NCBI RefSeq assembly: GCF_030272615.1
Contig: NC_081410.1
Location: forward strand, 261,192,437 to 261,256,436
From: Cryptomeria japonica
Lineage: Eukaryota > Streptophyta > Pinopsida > Cupressales > Cupressaceae
Direction of reading: 5' to 3'
DNA: 64,000 nucleotides
Position numbers and translations under genes: made by a program. The notes beneath the pieces were generated by a model that saw only the letters and a list, made by a program, of their open reading frames with translations, was not told where the DNA came from and made no database searches. Each line of letters begins with the position of its first letter. Positions within the stretch are counted from its first letter, which is position 1. Of this stretch, positions 24,541-35,128 are shown in pieces.

Positions 24541-24936
24541 ACATATTGTCATAATATCAGTCATCAACCAGAGATTACCGTTCCCAACAATAGAGAAGCC
24601 ATCTCTTCCACATCATACACAAGTCCAGCCTCTCTTGCTAGTTCAAACACCACTATACCTAAGCAAGAAAAGCTCAAGATGAAAATAGCAGAGGAAGGTC
24701 TTGGGGAATACAATTTGAGTAAACTCTTTTGTGTGGGACAAATTCCCACTTCTCCTAGAACACATGGAAAACCCTAGCAGTTACTTCGAACACCACTGAT
24801 CACACCAGCATGTACTTTGACGCCTTTCATCCTTGGGAAGAGTCAAGAAGAAGAAACCAGAGATGAGGACTTAGCGGAATGGATCTATAAAGATCCCATC
24901 ACCAACGATATACCACAAGCTACACTTCCCACAGAT

Positions 24937-25128
24937 TAGTATGGCAAAGGCCTCCTCATTATGCAAAGAATGGGTTATGATGGACAGAGTGCTTTGGGAC
25001 CTTGCAAACAAGGAAGGCATGAACCACTACTGTCGGAATTAAAGCCCAAAGATAATACAGGCCTAGGCTTTAAAAAGGAGATCCTTCCTAAGCTCAGATT
25101 CAAAGGAAAACCCAGCAAAGCACTATAT
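24937..25128 (+). other. G-patch-like domain
   Basis: GLLIMQRMGYDGQSALGPCK and further glycine (QGRHEPL ... TGLGF) fit the G-patch spacing of hydrophobic and glycine positions. G-patches bind RNA or activate DEAH helicases and also occur next to the protease of some retroviruses. It sits right after the protease, as in those. Confidence 0.65.
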
Positions 25129-26300
25129 TAGCCTATTGCAAAGATGACACCTGTTATTATAAAAGTAGCATCAAACACCATCGCAACTGCCCCATCAAGG
25201 CTCAAAATCCCAATACAACCATCTACAACACCAATCATCCCACTAATCAAACCAGTGATCCCATCAGCAGCAACAATAACATCAATAGCAACATTAGTAG
25301 CAACAACTATATTAGAACCCACAACAACATCTACAACACCAGTGGTTCCAGCAGAAGCAATAGAGTCAACACTACCGATACTCCCTGTATCGGATTCATT
25401 GATCCCCATCATCCTTCTTGCAACATCGATCATTTCATCTACAAAGGTACATCAACCGATCACACCTGCAGTGTTCAACACAAAGGACATCCCAATATGG
25501 TATAGTAATCGGCTACTGGAAAGTGATTTAGAGATTGACTCACATGAATGGGAATTTGATTCCATCCAGCTTAATACTTTAGATGAGGAAGACAAATCAC
25601 TACCTCCACCTCGCAAAGACAACCCTATTTACAGAGAAGCATAGATAAAGACCTCTTGGGTTTCTGAGCTAGAAACTTCTTCTACAGACCTTATGTCGCA
25701 TCCTACACCTGATTCTGACAGGGAGAGTATCATCAATGACCTTCACCACAATGTCTTAACCCTCACTGACACATCTAATGAACTTAACCTAATCAATGAG
25801 GTAATGCCCATTATCCATCCTGAACTCATCGAATGGAACTGACCTAATCCCCCATGTCTTGACCTTTTCCAAAACGATGAGGTGATCATTGACTTTTTGG
25901 AACTACGGGATAACATACCAAGTGGGGATCACAAAGCTGGATTTGCCATAAAACTTAATAGCGCAACATACTTCGGGGCGGATGCCAAACCTTTCAGCTG
26001 CAAAAATATAACAATAAAACATGGATCTTCCAGTGAAAACCACACTGTGGCACTGTTTGATTTAACAAAAGTAAAAATAAAGAGCGTATCCAATGGTGAA
26101 AACCTCTCTGAGGCGCTTGAGGATGAAAGGTTTGACATCCTTCCTTGTAGAACACAACAGGAATGATCAATGATTCTCATCAAGGATACAAAAGAATACA
26201 ATGTGGGGACTCTTGAAACTCCTCACCACATACATCTGACATCTCTTCTAACTCCAGAAGAATAGCCTCAGTTTGTAGAGTTCTTCGAGAAGCGTCAGAT
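25129..26300 (+). other. Low-complexity spacer between G-patch and RT
   Basis: Ala/Thr/Ile/Pro-rich stretch (25,144-25,470) then an acidic part (NTLDEEDKSL). No recognised domain; stops at 25,645, 25,840, 26,164 and 26,263. Confidence 0.6.
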
Positions 26301-26325
26301 CAAGTTTGCATGGTCATATGCAAAC

Positions 26326-27130
26326 ATGCCTAGGCTTGATCCTGATTTAGTCATGCATCACCTCACCATAGCAGAAGGAGCCAAGCTTGTCAAGCAGAAG
26401 CTTCGCAAGATGCATCCTCAAATTGCAGTACTAGTCAAAGCAGAACTCAAGAAACTCCTAGATGTTGGTTTCATTAGACCAATTGATTATGCAGATTGGA
26501 TATCCAATATTGTGCTTGTCGGCAAACCAAATGGGGGCATCTGTATTTGTACTGACTTTAGAGATCTAAATAAGGCATATCCTAAGGATGACTTTCCCCT
26601 ACCAAACATCGACATCATAGTGGACCTAACAGCAGGACATGCCATGCTTTCACTCATGGATGGATTTTCCAGATACAATTAGATAAAGATAGCACCAGAG
26701 GATCAACATAAGACAACATTCACATGTCCATGGGGCACATACTGCTGGAATGTAATGCCTTTCGGTCTCAAGAATGCAGGAGTGACCTATCAACATGCAA
26801 TGACCACCATCTTCCATGACATGATGCACACTATGATGGAAGATTATGTTGATGACTTACTAGCAAAATCACGCACCAGAGAAGGTCATCTCGACATATT
26901 AGATAAAATCTTTGATAGACTGGAACAATATCATGTTCGACTCAACCCAAAGAAATGTGTCTTTGGAGTAACCTCAGGGAAGCTTCTAGGATACATTGTC
27001 TCAAGCAAAGGTATTGAGGTCAATCCAGCAAAGGTCAAAGCAATCATGGACATGCCACCTCCAAAGAACATCAATAAGCTAAGGACATTACAAGGATGGC
27101 TACAATCCATCCAAATATTCATTGCACAAC
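26326..27130 (+). other. Reverse transcriptase domain
   Basis: Conserved blocks: KAELKKLLDVGFIRPIDYA, DFRDLNKAYPKDDFPLPNI, MPFGLKNAG, the catalytic YVDD at 26,845-26,856, and LLGYIVSSKGIEVNP. A TAG at 26,680 replaces the usual Gln of the YNQI block. Confidence 0.95.
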
Positions 27131-27216
27131 TGGCAAATAAGTGTCACCCCTTTACACATCTGCTACACAAAAACATCTATTTTCAATGGGATGCCAGATG
27201 CTAGCAAGCATTCCAG

Positions 27217-27660
27217 ATGCTTAAAGGCTATCTCATGAATACACCATTGCTGATCCCACAAGATCCAAGTAGACCTCTGTTACTCTATATCTCAACAACA
27301 AGTACAACATTGGGTGTACTACTAGCACAACATAATGCAGAAGGGAAAGAGTGTGCTGTTTACTACATCTCTCTCACACTGGTTGGCTATGAACTCAATT
27401 ACACCTCTATTGAGCGAGCTTGCCTAGCAGTAATCTTGGCAGCCACTAAACTAAGGCACTATCTGTTAACACACAAAGTACAACTCATTGCAAAGATTGA
27501 TCCACTCAAATACTTACTCAGTAAAGCAGCATTGATAGGCCACTTGGCCAAATGGGTGATGATTCTCAATGAATTTGACATCGAGTATGTGGACCGTAAA
27601 GCTATCAAAGGTCAAGTTATTGTAGATCAGTTGGATGATGCGTCACTCATATGCGATCAT
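27217..27660 (+). other. First (retroviral-type) RNase H, apparently degenerate
   Basis: Follows RT directly. RPLLLYISTTSTTLGVLLAQ aligns with the block that normally carries the first catalytic Asp, which is absent here. ERACLAVILAATKLRHYL and the connection segment are preserved. Confidence 0.85.
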
Positions 27661-27715
27661 CCTCTCATTTCCAATTTTCCAGATGAAGAGATATTCATGA
27701 TCACAACAACACAAC

Positions 27716-28065
27716 CATGGAAACTATACTTTGATGGTTCGTATACTAGGCATGGCTCGGGGGCAGGCATTCTGTTTATCACACCTCAAGGTGATAGCAT
27801 CTTGAAGTCTTATAGGCTCACATTTCCATGCACAAACAACATAGCAGAGTATGAGGCCTTGATCATAGGACTCAGGCTAGCCATACAATGGAAATTACAA
27901 GAACTACAAGTATATGGTGACTCACAACTGGTCATTCGACAAGCAACTGATGAATATCAGACAAAGGATGATAAACTCATGCCATATAAGCAAATGGTGG
28001 ACAAATTAAAGGCATCTTTTACTACTATCACCTTTGAGCAGATACCAAGAGATTAGAATTGCGCT
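27716..28065 (+). other. Second, archaeal-type RNase H (aRNH)
   Basis: WKLYFDGSYTRHGSGAGI with Asp at 27,733, NNIAEYEALIIGL with Glu at 27,853 or 27,847, and YGDSQLVIRQ with Asp at 27,919 supply the catalytic carboxylates. This second domain is the hallmark of the Tat lineage. Confidence 0.92.
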
Positions 28066-28379
28066 ACTGATGCTATGGCTACTATTGCATCTCTCCTAGA
28101 TTTTCTACAAAATCCAACATGCTACGAGTTCTTGGTAGAACAACTTTGGATTCCCGCTTATGATATCCCCGAATCCGAGATGATATGTCACCTAATCGGT
28201 TCTGAATCCCCATGGTACGATGAGTTCTACACTTATCTCCGCGATCACACCATTCCTCTTGACCAATCAAATAACCAACGTAAAACCTTCATTCGCCAAA
28301 CTGCTCGATATACCATCATTGCTGAAACCATATACCAACACAATCTTGATGGTACTCTCCTTCGATGTCTGGAACAGGA

Positions 28380-29160
28380 TGAGATAACAAAGGCCTTGGA
28401 AGAGGTACATGAAGGAATTTGTGGAACTCATGCAAGTGGTCCGCCACTAGCCAAGAAACTCTTGCGCACTAGATATTATTGGCCATCCATGGAGAAAGAC
28501 TCCTACTACTTTGTCAGAAAGTGCAAGAAATGTCAAATTCATGGAGACCTGATACATGCACCGGCACAGGAATTGCAACCAATCACAACACCATGGCCTG
28601 TTTGTCAATAGGGCTTTGACCTTGTGGGTAAAATCCATCCATCTTCATCCAATGGCCATAAATTCATTATTACCACCATTGAATATTTCACAAAGTGGAT
28701 CAAAGTTGTTCCACTTACCCAAGTTACCGACAAGCAGATCGCCTCATTCATCCTCAATTACATCATCTGCCGGTATGGTGTACCCATGTCTATCATCACA
28801 GATAATGGTCTTCCTTTCAAAAATCAGGATGTCCGTGAACTCTATGAGAAATTTCACATCTAGCACCGCTTTTCCACTCCCTATTACCCACAAGGCAATG
28901 GTTAGGCCGAAGCATCAAACAAAAACATATTAAGAATCCTAAAGAAGACAGTCAATGATTCCAGTCATGATTGGCATGTTCAATTGAGTCTAGCACTATG
29001 GGCATATCAAACTAGCATTCGAACCCCTATAGGCGCAACTCCCTACTCATTGGTCTATGGTGCAGAAGCTATTTTACCTATTGAGGTCGAGATACCATCA
29101 CTACGGGTTTCCTTACATAATCTCATCGATGATGAAGCATATAGAGTATCCATCTGCAAG
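28380..29160 (+). other. Integrase domain
   Basis: The HHCC finger contains HEGICGTHASG ... CKKCQIH. The core has catalytic Asp at 28,618 (GFDLVG), Asp at 28,801 (TDNG) and Glu at 28,909 (AEASN); 35 residues separate the last two, so DD35E is intact. Stops at 28,609, 28,861 and 28,903 break it; the contexts suggest they replaced Trp, another residue and Gln. Confidence 0.93.
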
Positions 29161-29469
29161 ACTTAGAGCTACTTGATGAGAAACGATAAGCTGTATACAA
29201 TCACCTCAAGGCCTATTAGGAGCGCATGAGCAGAAGCTATAATCATCAAGTTAGACCTCATACATTCGAGGTAGGTGATCTTGTTCTTTGAGAAAATCCT
29301 CATAACCAACCCAACCGAAGAACATCAAGGAAAGTTTGAATCAAATTGGCTGGGTCCATATGTTGTCACTGTTGTATTTGGGTTCGGGGCATATCAGTTG
29401 GCTACTTCAGAAGGAGAACCACTAGCAGATCCGATCATTAACATGCACCTCAAACGGTTTTATACATAA

Positions 29470-32060
29470 GCTGCACAAAGCATCAGGCTCCCATACATAC
29501 TGGCAAAAATACCAAAAACATCCAGAAAAATGTCCTGAAGAAAATACAAAAACATCAAAATAGTAAAGAGAAATCATGCTTCCAAACAGTGAACAACCAC
29601 TCCGGTGGCACCTTGGGTAAGTACAATGGTGAAAACCTGGCAAACAGGTGCCACTCGTAAAAGCTATGGCTCCATTGTCTTTCAGACTTGTTGCGATCAC
29701 ATTCACTACATACACACATCCATCCACCCAAACCATGGCTTATTATTGATCTGCAATCACAAGATAGTACTCCATGCATCTTGCATCCCACTTTTTCATA
29801 ATCATGTCTAAACTGGGGGCAATGCCCTTAACCTATTGATGGAAGTGGATTATACATTATTCTTATGATTCGTTGGGTTCTTCATTCAAAACTATCTCTC
29901 AAAATACCAAAAACATTCAAAACAATCTCTCAAAATACCAAAAACATTCAAAACAACCACAAAATCCAAAAACATCAGAAAACATCGAAAATCACACAAA
30001 AAAACATGGCCGCACATTGTACATACTCTTTCAACGTAGATACCAAACAAGCATTGAAAAATACTCGCATGATGATCACTTCTCAAATTGACCAAATAAT
30101 CAACATCAACAATCAAACTATCTTCAACAAGGATGCATCCTTCCTTACCAAAACAAAGACAAAATGACATTTTCTTTGACAAGAAAATTCTATGTTAAGC
30201 TATCAAATACTTGGTTGATTTGTGAGTAATTCATTCATTTATAAATATCAAGATCTTACAACATTGTTTGTGTATCTTTGGCGCATTATTCTGATAAAGT
30301 TTTGGGGCATGTATTAATGGTGTCTATGTGGGAAGTTCACTAAGCTACATGATCTTATGCAAAATGTAGTCATAGATCACTACGCCTTGCTGACTACAGC
30401 GTGTACCTCGACCATATGAGCATGAACCATTACCAAGGATCCATATTCTTTATTCTTTATGTATATACTATTTTGTTTGCAAGAACAATGCTCCTTCTTT
30501 GGTTCCTCCTCATCCAATTTGGATAAAGGTTTTTGTCTCTTATTAAGGTGTGAACTTGTCTCAGGATATGATCAGCCCAAGATCAAGGAGGACGATCCAA
30601 GTCATGCGTAAACGAAGATGATCCTTGTCTATTCCGCAAGCAATACTCTGGTCAACTTGACCCATTATATCAAGTTGTTTGTATTAACTTGCTATATCAA
30701 ATCCATGTAAGAAATACTCTGGTCATCTTGAATCATTATGTCAAGATGCTTGTATTTTTCTTACAACATTTTAAAGCTCGATGATGAAAAATAAAGCACT
30801 ATGGATCATCATTTCATCTCATCTATTTATATGTTGCATTCCATTGCATATCACCCATCCACTCACTCATTCATATGTATGATTTGTATGCAAATGTGAA
30901 CAAAGTTAAAATGAGCGGCTATGTGAAAATTAAGTTGGTCTTGGATACAATCGCGATCGAGTACTCTGATACATCATCAATGCATCATGCAAAGCCTCAA
31001 ATACCTTGCATTCATCATGATCATCTCATCATCATTACATTTAGTTGCATTTTGCATCAAGTACATTTCATATCATTTTAGTTGTTTAAAATGCATATAG
31101 TTCATTATCATTTATTAAACATTAGTCTTCTTATATCATCTCATCATTGCAAAATGTTTAGATTCATACATCTAAACCAATTGTCCTTGATTATATTAGC
31201 CTTTTACTATGCATTCATTTAGTGTCAGTTATCAATTATCATTTTATCACCGTTTATTATCCTTTATCATTTATCATTGCATACATTCATTTATCTATTT
31301 ATTAGTTAAAAAGTGCATTCATTCATCCATTATTAAGTGTCTTATTATGCTCATTTTAAGATTCATTTACATTGCATTCATTATCCTTTTTTAATTGCAT
31401 TAAGGTGTAGTTATTAAACCATAAGTGGCATTATCATCACATTATCATTTTACTTAATCATATTTAGAACATTTAGAATCATAAAACCATTTGTCTCAAA
31501 CATTGGTTCATACCATTTTATATACATTATACATATGCATTCATATAAACATTTGTACTTTACATTTGTTTATCCATATTACATTCATCTAAAACCATCT
31601 AGATGCATTTACATACATAGAATCATTCATTCAAAACATTGCATTAACATCATTGCATATCATTATCTCATCATTATATCAAACATGAAGCACAAGATCC
31701 TGTCTATATCATCATAAGAATACATCATCATCATGGCATTACATACATAAAGCAATACATCAAACAAAACATGCACACATGTATCAACCTGCATTCATAT
31801 GTCAGTATCCAACATCATAAATCATCATACAACATGCATATGGGAATCATCTCATAAATGCATACATATAAAAGTATCCATCTAAGCATAACATCCATAC
31901 ATATCAACATGCATATCATCACAAAAATATGGGATCTCCTCATATATATCATCTCATGTATCAACATACAATGAAGTCTACAAAATCAGCTACCAAGAGC
32001 CATCCAAGACATAGTCCAAAATAACAATATAAATACATATATGCAAAATGTTCTCTCAGA
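29470..32060 (+). other. Non-coding 3' part of the Tat element, low complexity
   Basis: No gene seen. 29,880-29,990 repeats AAAACATTCAAAACAA units. 31,080-31,900 is a degenerate CATT/ATCATTT-rich stretch. ACTGGGGGCA at 29,812 and TTTGGGGCATG at 30,301 resemble the PPT. Confidence 0.6.
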
Positions 32061-34051
32061 TGCCACTCTAACCAGATGCTGCACCACCATCCCCACCTGC
32101 TCCCCCACTAGTCCCTACACCATCTGATCTATCTCCCCGTGGAGGCCCCATCAAACCCCCACTAGCTCTTGCACCACCTGACACCTCTCTCCATTGTGGA
32201 CCCATCACTCCCCCACTGCTTTGCATCCTTTGCGACTGCTCTGACCTGGTCTGTCGCATCTGTATATAGCCCAGTGCTCATTGACTAGCTGGCACCACCT
32301 ACTCATATAATCCCCGCCAATACTCTATCTCAGCCTGTGCCCGTCCAAACTATCTCATCACCTCCCCAATAGGACTTTGTGCTCCTACTCCAACTTGGAC
32401 TCTCTCCTATAACTCCGCTAAGCTCTCCACTGCACTATCCCTTTCCTACAACATACAGTCAGCTTTGCCTCTCGTGCAAATAGCTGCACATCTCTCGCCA
32501 CAACCTCCGCGTCTAGATCCTCCACCCGTGTCTCGGCTGCTGCCAATCAAGTATGCAAATGTGCTAGCATATGCTCTCGAGGATCACCACCCCTGTCACT
32601 CCCTCCCCTATCTCCATAGGTGCCTCTCTAGTGGCTCCCTCCCCTCTGTCCATTGGTATCTCCCTCTCCATACCTCGGCCACCTAATTTGACTCCTCCCG
32701 GCACCAATGGTCCTTGTGATATCTGCAGTGGCAATCTGCCTCTCCCTCTTTGCCGGACCTAACCATCTAAGCCACCTAATCCTCCTCCTCCTCCTCTATC
32801 ACCACCATCCCCTCTCCCTCGTCCCCCTATCATCAATCCTCGACCTCCTCCCCTCCTCTGTCTCTGTCCCCTCTCCTCCTTAAAATCAGGAATCAGCTCT
32901 ACTGGATCTGATATCCGAGGAATCGGATGAGCCGCCATATACTGCATATACTCCTCCGATACCCCTGCATCTACCACCCTTGGTCGTATATCCCATGGCC
33001 TCGCCTAAAGCATTCAGAACTTCATCAATGCCTGATCATATGGAAGTACTGGCCCCCATGCATATCTCTCTCGGACCACTTTGACGTACTCTCCTGATCC
33101 CCTAGGTAATCCCTGCTGCCGTCCAAACTGCCTCATAACTCAGCCCGACACTTGTCTCTCTACATCATAGGATGTCCTCCCAATGAGGAATCGGGTCATG
33201 AATACATACGGCAAGGCCTCCGCATCATCCTCCCAAAGCTCATACTCCAGATAAGATCTCCAGATCACTACATCAAGATCATCTAGCGCCCGCCACCACC
33301 ACTCTAACTTCCCCAGGTGGGGTTGACTCATCATGCCACTGTACATAAACATATAAGGCTGATCAACTGCCCAAAATCTCAGACTCACTGGTTGAGTCAC
33401 TGGTAAGTGCTCCTATGTCCATATGTGAAGCAGTGTCACTCCCATTGCCAAGGAGCCTCTCCCATGATACACTACCTCATGCAGCTCCTGATACATGCGC
33501 GCTAACACGCACGGTCCCCAGGAAAATCGGGTACCCTCTGTCATCATCTGCTCTATCACCTGTCCCCACCCAACGGCCAGACCATGCGATCGCCTATTAG
33601 GACACAGTAGCCCTCCCATGATCCCAAACAAAACTGCGGGCAATGGCTCGTACAATGCCGCGATATCCTCCCAGGCTATGGAGCCATCATCAATGAACAT
33701 GTCCTCATCGAAGAATCATTGCATCGCTAGAGTCCCCCATGATCTATCATATATAATTAGCTCACCCCGAATGGGAATATGAAGGATGCACCATACATCC
33801 TCTAGTGTCACCGTCATCTCCCCCTATGCTAGGTGAAACGTGCACGTCTCACTGTGCCAGCGCTCTGCCAAGGCTGTAATCAAACTGTGATTCATCTGAA
33901 TCATGGGCATATGCATCACATTATACAGCCTAGTCACTGCAATGCAATCAATCTTGGCCTCTGTCAGCCGATCCTGTAACCCCTGTGTCACTAGATGTCT
34001 CTCGCGCAACTGTAACACACATAGATCCTCCTGCACATGGGCATCAATCAA
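32060..34051 (-). pseudogene. Antisense plant mobile domain (PMD) gene inside the Tat element
   Basis: On the minus strand, opposite to gag-pol, a coherent frame runs from about 34,051 to 32,759. Hallmarks of plant mobile domain proteins in order: VLQLRERHLVTQGL, ALAERWHSETCTFHL, then GEMTVTLEDV and a W-I-L-x-IPI-type block. Next come WEDIAALYEPLPAVLFG, SWGPCVLARMYQELHE, EHLPVTQPVSLRFW and RPWDIRP. The end is Gly/Arg-rich and then coiled-coil-like (AAAETRVEDLDAEVVARD) in another frame. Breaks are TAG or TGA stops in the main frame. PMD proteins (MAIN/MAIL1 family in Arabidopsis) act in genome maintenance and TE silencing, and PMDs are known from plant transposons. Antisense extra ORFs in this position are known from some Tat elements. 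The domain call is from motif recognition. Confidence 0.82.
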
Positions 34052-34314
34052 TCATCATCAGTTGTTTTGTTTTCAAACTTTCTTAAGTTTAAACCTAGAC
34101 TATTAACAAATACTTTGATCAAGTATCTTTGGGTCTCAATAGGTAAGCAATCATGGCACACCTTGACTTCAACATGCATTTATCCTAATGACCTAAGTCT
34201 CATCAGGGCTGCTATGGTTTAAAACAACTCTCACTTCACATCCCTATCCATCCATCATTGACATCGGGAGATTTTTGTTCACACAAACTGGGGCATCTAT
34301 TTTCCTCAACAAAA

Positions 34315-34571
34315 GTGCCACTTCTTAAACAATAGCGCTATTTCCTAAACAAAAGCAGTAAACCCCTAACAAAAGCGCTACAAGACCTATGCAATAGCGC
34401 TGCTTAAAGACAAAAGCACTCAATTGACCCCTCAATAGCGCTTAAACATGCATACAATAGCGCTCAACTTTTCAAAAGCGCTCAAACAACAACCTAATAG
34501 CGCCATTGCGGCACAAAAACACTAGTTAATTGGACAAAAGCGCCAAAACATAGTTTCAACGCTATTGTCCC
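34315..34571 (+). repeat. ACAATAGCGCT repeat array, inverted relative to the leader array
   Basis: About twelve copies of (A)CAA(T/A)AGCGCT or variants (AGTGCC, AGCAGT, AGCACT, AGCGCC). They lie between 34,313 and 34,571 and end with the single opposite-sense CGCTATTGT. Each is the reverse complement of the leader unit at 19,455-19,706. Confidence 0.9.
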
Positions 34572-35114
34572 GACTCAACTTGGACTCAGCAAAAAACATG
34601 ACAAAAATGCGTAAAATTCAAAATTTCAAATTTGCGTACCACTGGTCCGTAGTCGTTTGGCCGCTGGAATCAACAGACTCGCTCAGAATGGTGATCTGCA
34701 ATGGGTACCGACATCCTGACTGCTGCTCGCTCCTCCAAAAGGTCACTATCAGAGCTCTGAATTCACACTGGTCGTGGTAACAAATGATCCTGTTTTCACC
34801 CCTTTCTCCCGATATAAACCCTTCGCCATCACCGTAACTTTCTCCTGCTCACCGCCGTGGTCCCCGTGAACTTCCCGAGCCTCCCATTTCTCCATTTTTC
34901 CTCTGATTTCTTCTATTTTTCACCCGTATTGCTAACTTCTTCTCTTTTATCACCTTGCCAATTTTCATTCTTTTTCGAGAGATCGCCCGATTTTTTTCAA
35001 ATTTTTTGGCCCATCTCTCGAGGGGGCATACCACCCATTAAATCTACATTTTATGGGGCATTTCTTCACATCTATTTCTTTTTCTTTGAAATGACGCCAT
35101 AAACCACACCATCT
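34572..35114 (+). other. 3' internal region before the PPT
   Basis: Relatively GC-balanced, T/C-rich sequence. No coding motif seen. Confidence 0.5.
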
Positions 35115-35116
35115 CC

Positions 35117-35128
35117 AAGAGGGGCAAA
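35117..35128 (+). other. Polypurine tract of the Tat element
   Basis: AAGAGGGGCAAA immediately before the 3' LTR start TGTAGTCAC. Confidence 0.85.

Larger units (their letters stand above)
22156..29468 (+). pseudogene. Tat gag-protease-pol polyprotein, one frame with nonsense breaks
   Basis: From ATG 22,156 nearly all domains read in one frame to a C-terminal stop at 29,467, about 2,437 codons. Only a short stretch (about 29,155-29,330) is out of frame, through two compensating indels. I count 20 in-frame stops before 29,000. Fourteen are TAG (22,174, 22,870, 24,241, 24,775, 24,937, 25,129, 25,645, 26,263, 26,680, 27,202, 28,054, 28,609, 28,861, 28,903). Six are TGA (22,186, 22,444, 22,666, 22,978, 25,840, 26,164). 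There are no TAA. Domain order: gag, protease, G-patch, spacer, RT, RNase H, second RNase H, integrase. The C-terminal GPYVVT...MHLKRFYT is typical of the lineage. It encoded the proteins for reverse transcription and integration and is now inactive. Confidence 0.93.

Noticed and set aside
25128-25433. Minus-strand open frame of about 100 codons rich in V, I, G and S
   Set aside because: Complement of the Ala/Thr-rich spacer of the Tat polyprotein; composition explains it.
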